This document shows positions 1 to 12,400 of a stretch of DNA of 64,000 nt, piece after piece; position 1 is the first letter of the stretch, and each line of letters starts with the position of its first letter. The notes under the pieces are model-generated. The model did not search any database. It had not been told where the DNA came from and saw only the letters and a program-made list of their open reading frames with translations. The stretch spans positions 1,240,001 through 1,304,000 of the forward strand of contig OX359194.1 of NCBI GenBank assembly GCA_947172415.1, read 5' to 3'. A program made the translations under genes and the position numbers. The DNA is from Chondrosia reniformis (taxonomy: Eukaryota; Porifera; Demospongiae; Chondrillida; Chondrillidae).

Positions 1-405
1 GACCATTGGTTAAGTAAATACAGTGTTTGTATATACTTAGGTGGTAAATAAATAATATATAATAATTAAAAAATGGCCGTGTAAACACTATATATGTATA
101 TGACATCTTCGACTCCATATATATTGCCTGCTGGAAACCAATAAGCACGTTGCATTGTAGATTATATAGTACACTTGGACTAGCCAGCTCTTAATCCTAT
201 AAGTGAGTTTAAACTGCCTACCTATAATATATATACGTATATATATATATATGCCAGATCGATTGATTATGAGCCGTTTAGGTATACATTTAATATTAAA
301 TTTTCCAAGAGTTTCTATGTAATTATAATATCTTTCACATTTATTTTTTCAAATAACTTGTTTACCTTGCCATTGGTTTATGTAGGATTTTAACGTTGTG
401 GAATA
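1..405. other. 5' flank of the phosphatase gene, no gene seen
   Basis: AT-rich sequence with many short TA runs. I see no reading frame, RNA gene or repeat unit here. It should contain the promoter and 5' UTR of the gene that starts at 406, but no clear TATA box or initiator could be assigned because TATA-like strings are everywhere. Confidence 0.4.
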
Positions 406-3400
406 ATGGCCTCGAGGAAGTGCCTGACAGCATTTCTTTACCGAGCCTTTGTGATGTATGTATACCTAACAGGTAACTAGCTATAGGCCTATATAATATC
501 TTATTCACCGATCTATGTAGGAGTTATAATTAATTACATATATACACACTAGTTGTTTTTACTACACCCTCCTCAATTATATGTTTTTGATGGTATGTCA
601 TGCAGTTTCTGTGCAACTATGTTTAAGCAGTGTGTGCATATATATATATAATACATATGGCAGACAAGTGCTGTTGTCATTGCAGTTTGGAATGTTGATG
701 ATCCGCTACTGTTAGTAGATAATTTCATATTTGTTAATGTTGATTATACATTAACAATAGATAACATATAGAATGCTTGACTACAGTGCAGATAACTACC
801 TCACAATCAACTACCATTGTTGTTGGAACCAAACTGGTACCATCATTGTAACACCTACCATTGGTCAATCAGTAGAACTGCAATGTGCTAAAGGAATAGT
901 GCAGATCATTAGATTATATAGACGTATATATATAATCTATGCTTACGTAGATCTATGTACGTATATACGTATAATCATCTAGTCTCTCCTCTTATCGCGC
1001 TTTCAGAATTGTAACTGTTTTGTGGATATTGTTACTATATATTTTATACATGTCATTTACTACTGCTATTTATTATACATACCTTTATTGAATGTTCAGC
1101 TCTGTTAAATTGCATGAATGAATTATATTTCTTACAGTTCAGGTAACAAAATCTCAACCAAATACTATTATAGTAGCAACCACTCCTGTTCGAACTACTA
1201 CCATCACTGTAACACCTACCATTGGTCAATCAGTAGAACTGCAGTGTAGTGGGAGTGGTGTAGGTAAACGATGGTACACTACAGGAAGTGAAGTAACACC
1301 TACTCCAAATAAAATAACTACATCTACTGGAACTATTAGGATATTGGCTTTCTCTTCATTTGCTCCAAGTCATGCTGGAACATACACTTGTTTGGCATCT
1401 TCTAGGGGTGATACTCAGACAAAGACAACCTACCCTGTGGTACTTGGTGAGTTTTTTGCTTAAAAGAAGTAGAAAATTTATTATGTATATATTATTGCAT
1501 AATATGTACAATTTTTACTTATGCAATTTGAACTTTTTGGATCATTTTTGTATAAAAAACGATATATAATATATATGGCATGTTTGTATTAGAGTATACT
1601 TCCCTGGTTAAACCTGCAAAAATATTTAAAAGGATGTCTGTACAGTTAATGTGGTTGGGTAATACATCATGTCTATACGTTTATATATTGAACTATTTGT
1701 ATTTTAAATATATATACATAGGCAGTTATTGGGATATCTCTATGATAATAGTTTGTATTTGAGATTTTACTGTCTCCTGTGTGAAAGCATGCAGTGCCAT
1801 CTTCTTACATTTTTAAATCTAATCATTAATTCTCTGCATAGAGTATATATAGCCTCTTGTGAAATAAATAGGTAGGTCTACTTACTATACTTTTTACAGT
1901 GAATGATATCTTACTGTAATTCTGTAGTTAATCCATCAGCTATCAACACCTTAACAGTTGGAAGGACTGATGGTCCAATTACTACTATCACTATAACACC
2001 TACCCTCAGTCAACCTGTACAGTTGGAATGTGAAAGGATGGGTGTACCTAAGGATTGGTTCACTGGTGATCCTAGGAGCAAAGTTGAATCAACTGAAGGA
2101 GAGATTTCTACTTCAGGAGGAAACTATAGGACACTACTTATCTCATCATTCAAACCAATTCATGCTACAACATACAACTGTATAGTGGATCACAAGACCA
2201 ATATGTCTACAGTATATCCAGTTGTCTTAGGTATATATAATCACATATTGCTGTAATAAGTGGTATTAGGAAGGACTGGTATATATGAGGGAGCACACAT
2301 ATTAACACAAACTAGATCTATTAAAACATTGAATATCATATCTTTTACCTAGTATATGAAGTTATTCAGTTTATAAATATAATAGTATCACTTACCCTAC
2401 TACCTTTCCAATTTATTTTCACAGAAACTCCCCCTCCTCCAAATGCTATAACTTCACCATCTCAAGTACAAAGTGTCATGTTAACTGGAAGTGGAACATC
2501 CTTGAATGTTTCATGGACTGTAGTAACTGGAACTGCAATAGGCTATGTAGTTAGATATTCAACTGATAGAGGTACTGAAACAGATCCACTATCTGATGCT
2601 ATGAAGAGATCAGGAATTACAGCTACATCAACTACACTGACTGGACTTCAATCAGGTACCACCTACTATGTTTGGGTAGCAGCTGAAATCCTTGGTGCTG
2701 GAGTTCAAGGACCTTATAGCATGAGAATGATGATTAAAGGTAATCTGATCTTTAAATCATGCAAAGTAAATTAAATAGTGTTTTATACCTCATGATTTTA
2801 CATAAATAAAACTGGTATTTGAATCTGGCCACATATACTCCTAAAGGTAATGGCAACAAACAAAGGTCACAGGTCACAGGTCACAGGTCACAGATCACAT
2901 GAATTGATTGGTGATATAAATAGTAGGCAAATTCAAGCTATGCAGGTTGCATATATATGAATTGCCTTTTTAAACTTTCCCTCTCTTGATCATGACAGTG
3001 TACTTTTTTTCATATTTAACAGTTGATATCATGTTTTAAATTTATCAATAAACTATCCAATTTTCTTAAATCCTTATTATTTACTAATAGCTTATTAGGA
3101 TTATATATGTATTTAATTGTTCATACTTATAATATGGAAGGATGAACATGAAAAATCTAAGATACCATTTTCCTACATGCTATATGCCTATTCTGTAAAA
3201 AGAGCTTATAGGGGAACTAAACCTGAAGAGAGCTTTAGATGAAGTTACAGGAGTCTTTTCTTCCTTCTTTTCCCTTCTTTCCTTCTTTTTCCCTTCTTTC
3301 ATCTTCTTCTCCACTGGGTCAGACAGCCGTTTCTGGGAATTCCACCCTTCATCAGTGATCCTGGGAGTCTTTGTCTTTTTCTTTATCTTGATCTTCTGTG

Positions 3401-6361
3401 AATTCTTGGTATGCATGTTTTGATAATTTAAAAGAGGATTTATGGAGCAAGGATTACAAGAAGTGCATGTGTCTGGATATATACAATTTGACTACATACG
3501 AATATACATGTAGTAGTTATACCGCAATCAAGTGTGATGCATAAGTGATATCTGCCCAAGACCAAAGGTTGAGGGCGGATATCACTTAGCTTGGTATAAG
3601 TAATTATCACTATGATTTGAATCAATTGTAAAGGTGATGATAAGGTATTGTAAGGTGATGATAAGTAAGCATGAGTAGAAAAAGGGAATTAATTGCAATG
3701 AGCCGTGCAAAGGCTAGGATGATAAGCAAAAATATTCACTGGAAAATATTATGCCAAACCAGCCAAGAGACCGAAGTCTAATCTTGGCTGGGGGACCGAA
3801 GTCCTATTAAAAATGGCAACCAGTGATCACCTCCAGTCATCTGAGATAGAAAATATTTTTTCCAAAAAACCACAGACAGCCAATGAAGAACAGCGAAGAT
3901 GTAGGCTGCAGTCTAAGCGAGACTGAGCATTCACAATGAAAAAGGGAGTTAATTGCAATGAGCTGTGCAAAGGCTAGGATGATAAGCAAAAATCATTGAA
4001 GTGTACCACACTGATGAGCCCAAATGAGGGCGAAACAGCTGTCTGTGGTTCTTTGGTGAAAATGTTTTCCATCTCGGATGACTGGGAGGCAATCACTGGT
4101 TGCCATTTTTAATAGGACTTCAGTCCCCAGCCAAGATTAGACTTCGGTCACTTGGCTGGTTTGGCATACTATTTTCCAGTGAATATTTTTGCTTATCAAA
4201 CATGAGTAGGCCTACTGGTGATATAACATTTATCATGTGAAATATAAGGTTTATAACACCCCAGATATCACCCGGTTGCCCTGGTAACGTGATATATATG
4301 TATATATAGTTCTTCCTCAAGTCCAAGATGTCACTGTTACAAAAGGTGTATCAGATGGATCTCCAAGTTTGACAGTTTCATGGACTGCAGTATCTGGATC
4401 TGAAATAACCTACACTGTGAGATATTCAACAAGTAGTGGTACTGAAACAGAACCACCAGCTGGAGCATCGACAGTGTCAGGAATCACTGGTACATCAACT
4501 ACACTGAGTGAACTTACACAAGGTACAGTGTACTACATTTGGGTAGCAGCTGTTTCATCAGGTGGACAAGGACCTTATAGTACAAGAGTGTCAGAGACTA
4601 CATTTGAAGGTAGCTGCGATCTGCAGGATATATATTTACATAATATGTTCAGTTAAAATTAATCTTAATACGTACATTATGCTTCAAAAATAGATACGTG
4701 TGTATTATAAAATCTATTTTTCTATTTTAGTATTTATATACTTAATTTAGTCCTGTGTACTCTCAATAGCCTCATGATATCTCCTCCATTTGGATAATGT
4801 ATGTAGTTCCAAATAAGGTATCATTGACTGCCAATCAAGTAACTAGGAAAGTCACTTCAAACAAACCATCACTGAGAGTAACTTGGAATGCTCCATCAAG
4901 TGATCGTACCATCACAAATTATAAGATACAGTACAGGAGAGGAACTAGTGGTAGTTGGATGGAGAGGACCTCAAATGGTAACACAACAATGGTTACTATA
5001 GAAAGTCTCCAACTTGGGACAAAGTATCAAGTGAGAGTGACAGCTGTGTCTGATTTAGGAGATGGAGCATGGAGTAATATTGTCAGCAATACAACATTTA
5101 ATGGTATATATATATACAACTAAATAAACATCCGTAAACATACTTTCAAATCTTTTTTATGTGAAGTGATCATAAAAAAACTATTTGTATTATAAGAATA
5201 TATTTGTATAATTTTTGTCTGTACGTAGTTCCAAATATGGTATCATTGACTACCAATCAAGTAACTAGGACAGTCACTTCAAACAATCCATCACTTCAAG
5301 TAACTTGGAGTGCTCCATCAAGTGATCGTACCATCACAAGTTATAAGATACAGTACAGGAGTGGAACTAGTGGTAATTGGATGGAGAGGACCTCAAATGG
5401 TAACACAACAATGGTTACTATAGAGAGTCTCCAACTTGGGACAAAGTATCAAGTACAAGTGAGAGCTGTGTCTGATTTAGGAGATGGAGCATGGAGTAAT
5501 ACTGTTAGCAGGACAACTTTTAATGGTATAGCTACGTATATGACTACGTATATAAAAACATGAACATACGTATAACAAATTTGAAGTGACCATGAAAAAC
5601 CATTGTTATTTAATATTTTTGTCTCTACGTAGTTCCAAATAAGGTAGCCTTGACTACCAATCAAGTAACTAGGACAGTCACTTCAAACAAACCATCACTG
5701 GGTGTAACTTGGAGTGCTCCATCAAGTAATCGTCCCATCACTAGTTATAAGATAGGGTACAGGAGTGGAACTAGTGGTAGTTGGATGGAGAGGACCTCAA
5801 ATGGTAACGCAACAATGGTTACTATAGAAAGTCTCCAACTTGGGACAAAGTATCAAGTGAGAGTGACAGCTGTGTCTGATTTAGGAGATGGAGCATGGAG
5901 TAATATTGTCAGCAATACAACATTTAATGGTATATATATATACAACTAAAATAAACATCCGTAAACATACTTTCAAATCTTTTTTATGTGGAGTGATCAT
6001 AAAAAAACTATTTGTATTATAAGAATATATTTGTATAATTTTTGTCTGTACGTAGTTCCAAATATGGTATCATTGACTACCAATCAAGTAACTAGGACAG
6101 TCACTTCAAACAAACCATCACTTCAAGTAACTTGGAGTGCTCCATTAAGTGATCATACCATCACTAGTTATAAGATAGGGTACAGGAGAGGAACTAGTGG
6201 TAATTGGATGAAGAGGACCTCAAATGGTAACACAACAATGGTTGCTATAGAGAATCTCCAACTTGGGACAATGTATCAAGTGAGAGTGAGAGCTGTGTCT
6301 GATTTAGGAGATGGAACATGGAGTGATATTGTCAGCAAAACAGCATTTAATGGTATATATA

Positions 6362-6443
<82 letters not shown>

Positions 6444-9400
6444 GTGCCCATGCATACAACAGATAAATGTATAAGATGCAAACCAGAGGTGGTTAAGGGG
6501 CACAGGGCTATACCTGGACACATATAAACCATCACCACTTAAGGCTACAAGGCCGTCCGCCCAGGTACATAGCCCGACTGCCTGGGTGCATTAAGCCATC
6601 GCCACTTAAGGCTACCAGGCCGCACTTCCCAGACAGTCACATACACAAGCACCGAGTTCGGAGGTGGTGCATTATATTATAGTTCAGGTGAAATAAAGGA
6701 TGAAGGATGATTTACAGAGTGGGATTATGTGGGTAATGTAGATAATATTGATATATGTATACAATAAAGGTAATAAAAGAAAGCAAATAAGGTATCCAGG
6801 AGATATATGAAATATGAAATATATACAGGGGAGGGAGCCATGGGGTTATTATCTGACGTAGTTTTGTCTTTTCCACATTTTTAGTATTAAAAACCCGATT
6901 TTAGTACTCCTGCAAGCCTCAGTCAATGCCACTATCCGTTTTACACTATCTAGTTTACTATCAAATTCAGCAACCCTCTCTCTTAACTCCTCAAGCAAAC
7001 TACTTCTTTCATCACTGATCATTTCACACCTAAGAATGAAGTGGCTACTGTCTTCTACTTCCTGTGATTCACAGTGCTGACAAAGACGCTCACTCCTCTC
7101 TATTCTAGACCATCTACCCTCCTCTACTCTCAGTCTGGCTGTGCCTCCTCTTATCTTAGTAATAAGACTTCTAACTTCTCTATTTCTAATATCAGTACTA
7201 TAACTAGGTTCCTCAATACAACTAGGTTCCTATATACAACTAAATAAACATACGTAAACATTCTTTAAATCTTTTTTATGTAAATACATTTGAAGTGATC
7301 ATAAAAAACTATTTGTATTATAAGAATAATTTTTGTCTGTACATAGTTCCAAATAAGGTATCATTGACTGCCAATCAAGTAACTAGGACAGTCACTTCAA
7401 ACAATCCATCACTTCAAGTAACTTGGAGTGCTCCATCAAGTGATCGTCCCATCACTAGTTATAAGATAGGGTACAGGAGTGGAACTAGTGGTAGTTGGAT
7501 GGGGAGGACCTTAAATGGTAATACAAGAATGGTTACTGTAGAGAATATCCAACTTGGGACACTGTATCAAGTAAGAGTGAGAGCTGTGTCTGATTTGGGA
7601 AATGGAGCATGGAGTGATGTTGTCAGCAAAACAACATTTAATGGTATATATATATATATACAGCTAAATAAACATACGTAAACATTTTTTTTAAATTAAT
7701 CTTTTTTATGTAAATTCATTTGAAGTGATCATAAAAAACTATTTGTATTATAAGAATATAATTTTTGTCTGTACGTAGTTCCAAATAAGGTATCATTGAC
7801 TACCAATCAAGTAACTAGGACAGTCACTTTAAACAAACCATCACTGGGTGTAACTTGGAGTGCACCATCAAGTAATCGTCCCATCACAAGTTATAAGATA
7901 CAGTACAGGAGAGGAACTAGTGGTATTTGGATGGAGAGGACCTCAAATGGTAACACAAGAATGGTTACTTTAGTGAATCTCCAACTTGGGACTATGTATC
8001 AAGTGAGAGTGAGAGTTGTGTCTGATTTGGGAGATGGAGCATGGAGTAATGTTGTCAACAAAACAACATTTAATGGTAAAGCTATACACACCATTTTTGG
8101 TAAAAATATCTGAAGCAATCTTGCATGATTATGAATTCTGAAATCTTTTTTTTCCTATCTATTAAATTGAATGTGTGTACTATAGGTACATATATAGAGT
8201 ACCTCTTTTACAGTTCCAGGTGCTCCCACTAACCTCATAATATCTCCTCCATCTGGATCATGTGACCGACTGATGGTTACTTGGACAGCACCTACTAACA
8301 CTGGAGGACTACCAGTCAAGTATAGAGTGTATAGAAGTAGTGATAAGATACATTCAAATAGAGCTACTACTTCTACTACATGGAGTGGTCTAACAACTAA
8401 CACACAGTACACAGTGAGAGTAGTAGCTTTCAATGACTTGGGAGATGGAGGAGAAGTGACAGGAACAGGAAGAACTAGACCACAAAGTTAATATATATTT
8501 ATTATTAAAAGGATTGATATTTACATAAATACGTAATTACAGTAGCTATTAGGAATAAATTTACTGTGTGGAGGTATATACGTAGGTTGTAAATTGTTTA
8601 ATTGAATGCTTATACTATGTATTTATTTGGCATTTGTATATACATATATGAATATATGAATAGAGAAAACTGTTATATATATAATGTTTCTATCAACTAT
8701 TACCTTATGTATATAGCTCCTTCAATATCTTCACTGTCAGCCAGTTCCTCAACACAACTCATTATCACACTCACTGCACCAGATAGATCATATTCTCTTA
8801 CTTACAAGTGTACTATATCTACAACTGTGAGTGGTCTGCCTCCAAAGACTGTAACTGATACAGTGTTACAGTATACAGTGGATGGTTTAAGTCCTTATGT
8901 TACTTACACTGTTGAATGTACATCTTTAAATGGAGAAGATTCTTGTGATTCTAGCATGGACACTATAAGAATGCTTTCTGATGGTGAGTCGTGAGTTTTT
9001 AGGCATATATATTCAAATACTCTTATAGTATACCTATACATATGTATTAAGAATCGATTAAAAAATACATGTCATATTTACTCAGTTCCAAGTGGTCCAC
9101 CACTCAATGTTATGGCTGACACTTCATCTACTTCAACTACTCTAAGATGGGACCCACCAACTGAAAGAGACAGAAATGGAGAAATTACAGGATATGTAGT
9201 AAAGTACAAACTCACTACTTCTACCAGCTACATTAATGAACTGGTTCTTCAAGGTTCAGAGAACAGTTTCACTATAACTGATCTAATGGAAGGTAATGAA
9301 TACACACTATCTATTGGTGCTATGACTGTCAATGGAACAGGACCAAATGCTACTATTGTCATCACTACTGTACCTACTGGTAAGAGGTTTGAAGGAGTAG

Positions 9401-12400
9401 GCATGTGTCACTGAATATGAAGTTTTAATAAGTTATATTTTAATCATTTTTTATAGTTGAAAGTCTCAGAGTATCAAATGTAACAACCAATACAATCAAC
9501 ATAACTTGGGATGCTCCTCTTGATGGTTACACTGTGGATGAACCTTATGCAGAAGCTACTGATTCATCTACTGAAGGAGTACCAGTTAGAACACCTGTCA
9601 GAGCTGGCACCTTAACATGGCATAAGTTTAGTAGCTGTGACTCATTCAGAGAGTACAAAGTGTTTGTTAGACTTGTAAGTGCTGGAGGAGACAAGAGTAG
9701 TAATAGAACAATTACAGTAAGAACACTTGGGAAAGGTACATCCTACTGTATATTCACAACACTTTGTTTTTAACATCAATTATGCTAATATCAATGTTTA
9801 GCTCCAACTGGTATGCCTGCATTTGCAAGCTCAGTTGCAGAAAAGAGATCAATATTCATTGGATGGAGTGCACCAGATTTATGGAAGAGAAATGGAATCA
9901 TCACTCACTACATCATTGAATGGGAAGAGACTGGAAACTTGACAACTCTTAACTACTCAGTACCTAATCCAACATTCAATACTACAAATAGACTGAGTTA
10001 TAACTTTACAGGAATGAGACCATTTACTACATACAATTTTAGAATAGCAGCAGTCAACATCAATGGAACTGGACCATTTAGCAACAACACTAAGATAGGA
10101 ACAGATGAAGATGGTAAAAATAAGCACAATGTCCTAAGTGTGGAACAAACTCTAGTTCATGTCTGTTTATTTACCAATGTAATTCAGTACCTGGTGCTGT
10201 TGAATACCTCATTATTCAATCAAAAGCTGAAAGTAAAGTGGTGTTTCAATGGATTCCACCTGCCAGTCCAAATGGAATAATATTACAATACCACATTTCA
10301 TATGGCACACTCAACAGCAACGTAACCTTTAATACCACAGTAGGGTCTAATACAGGAACCTTTCATGTCATGGCTCTAAGTAAGTATATGCTCATAGCTA
10401 ACTATACACATACAGTATATACGTACATACGTAAATGCACATACATACATTATATATATATATGTACGTATGTACGTATAGGTCCTGGTGTACCTTATGT
10501 TATAAGTATTTCTGCTAAGACAGTTGCTGGTAAAGGCAAGAAAAGAGAGATGATATTTTTTTTGAAAGAATTATGTACGTATATACGTAAGCTTTAAATT
10601 TAGTAACTTGTGTTATATGTAAATATGCGTATATACAGTACAAGTTACAATATACTAAGGTAATCTAATATAATATAATTATTTAATATCTATACATATA
10701 AGCCAGCTGGATGCCAGTTTATATACATATATTGCATATCCATTGTCTACATGTAGCTCCCATTAATATCCATTATATATGGATGGCATTGCCCATATTC
10801 TATTGCATTGCCATTGTGTACATGTCTGTATAGCTCCCAATACTTCTGTCAATGAAGAATCCATAGAGACTACTTGGTTTGGTAACTCTTTGATAATCAG
10901 TTGGGAACCATTAACTCTACATGAAGCAAGAGGATTTCCAGTGTACTATATATACCTCAATGATAGTAGTGGACCTGTTAAGAGAGAAATAGAACCAACA
11001 GCTAACACTACAGAATCAAGTATAGTGATTAATGGATTGGACTCATCTCAGACATACATGCTAGCTATTGGAGTTGCTACTGGTGGTGGGAATTTAACAG
11101 GTCCAGTCGGTGAATCAGGTAAATCTTAGTGTATGCATGCCACTGGTTTTTCCCATTAGTTAAAATATTATGATTGAGTAATCACCTAGTATATAGTGAT
11201 TTATATGGGTTGGATCCAATGAAAATCATACATAGTAGCTGTAGATATAGTTATATCATATATAATTACTGGAGACTGAAGAGTTCCTGAAAGTGACATG
11301 CATATGTAGCTATTATATAATTTGTTTCTTCACCAATATTTCCATATTATGCAGTTACTATGCAGGGTTTAGCTACCGATGATGTTGATGAGGTGAATAT
11401 CATTCCAACAATAATTAGTCTAATTGTAGTACTATTAGTGATTGGTGGTTTGACAGTAGTCATAATAATTGGAGTAAAGTAAGTATACATACCAACAATA
11501 CTGTACATGAATGTTTGGTCAAAACTAAACATTCCATGGCCAATATATACACTATGTTAAGTATAACTGCTTTGGAAATTAAATGTAAAAACAAAAACAT
11601 TATAATGTTGTTTGACATATACATTAGAATAAAAAGAAAAAGTGGAAAATCTGAAAGATTTTGGATTAAAATTAAGAAGAAAAATGAATCCTCCATAGAA
11701 ATGTCAGATCTTCACCAGGTTTATGAAGCTGGTAATGTCATCTATATATGGGTGGCATGCAGAATAATATCCTTATATACGAGCTGTTGTATTTTTGTTT
11801 ATATTTATGTACATACATGTACGTTCGTATGCACTCATTTTTTAGAGAGTGTACATTGTACATTCCGTACTTATATATATTTGTTACTTGGTTTATAGTC
11901 AGATTTAGTGTGTATATATTAATGAAGCTCAGTTAAGTGTGTACATATGTGTAATGTTCAATATATAATGCAAAACATGCTTAATATATACAGTAGTATA
12001 TATAATAATTAGAATGCATTTTTTTAATTATATATAGGAACTTTGGAACCAATTCCTATTGAACACTTTACTAATCATGTCAGATATATGCACTTGGATG
12101 GTGATAGTAGATTTGAAACAGAATATGACATAATCAAAGAGAAGGATCCGAAAGGAAATGATGATATAGCAAGAGAACACACCAGCAAGAATAGATATGT
12201 CAACATATTTACTTGTAAGTATATATGTATTCTATAATAGTAACACATGGCAAGATTGGCTTATCTTTGAGATGGTTCAGTCACTGAAAAAGACCCCCAG
12301 GGCCGAACCATTCTATTCTAAAGAAACAGACTGGGTCTTTAGATGGTCAAAGAAGACGTTTGGCATGAGTATATATGTAGAAGAAATTCCTATCATCTAA

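Larger units (their letters stand above)
3529..4305. mobile_element. MITE-like element split by a later insertion
   Basis: The left part (3529-3678) and right part (4198-4305) are together collinear with an uninterrupted copy at 49643-49898. Both copies begin with a small fold-back around GTGATATCTGCC and end near ATATCACCCGGTTG. In the copy here they are separated by about 520 bp. The right end lies only a few bases from the splice acceptor of the FN3 exon at 4310. Confidence 0.65.
4807..8075 (+). repeat. Tandem array of six near-identical FN3 exons
   Basis: Six exons of exactly 297 bp (99 codons), all with phase 1 introns on both sides, at 4807, 5229, 5633, 6056, 7347 and 7779. The introns between them are also homologous, so exon plus intron was copied as a unit of about 405-430 bp. 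The pairs 4807/5229 and 5633/6056 repeat as a two-exon unit of about 826 bp, with matching introns at 5104 and 5930. Because each unit is frame-neutral, copy number can change without breaking the protein. Confidence 0.9.

Noticed and set aside
3180-3416. 78-codon lysine-rich minus-strand ORF
   Set aside because: Low-complexity frame across a dispersed repeat that also contains the hammerhead core; no domain and no support as a gene.
6276-6538. Poly-Leu, poly-Ile and poly-Asn frames
   Set aside because: Translation of the ATT microsatellite that is the LINE tail.
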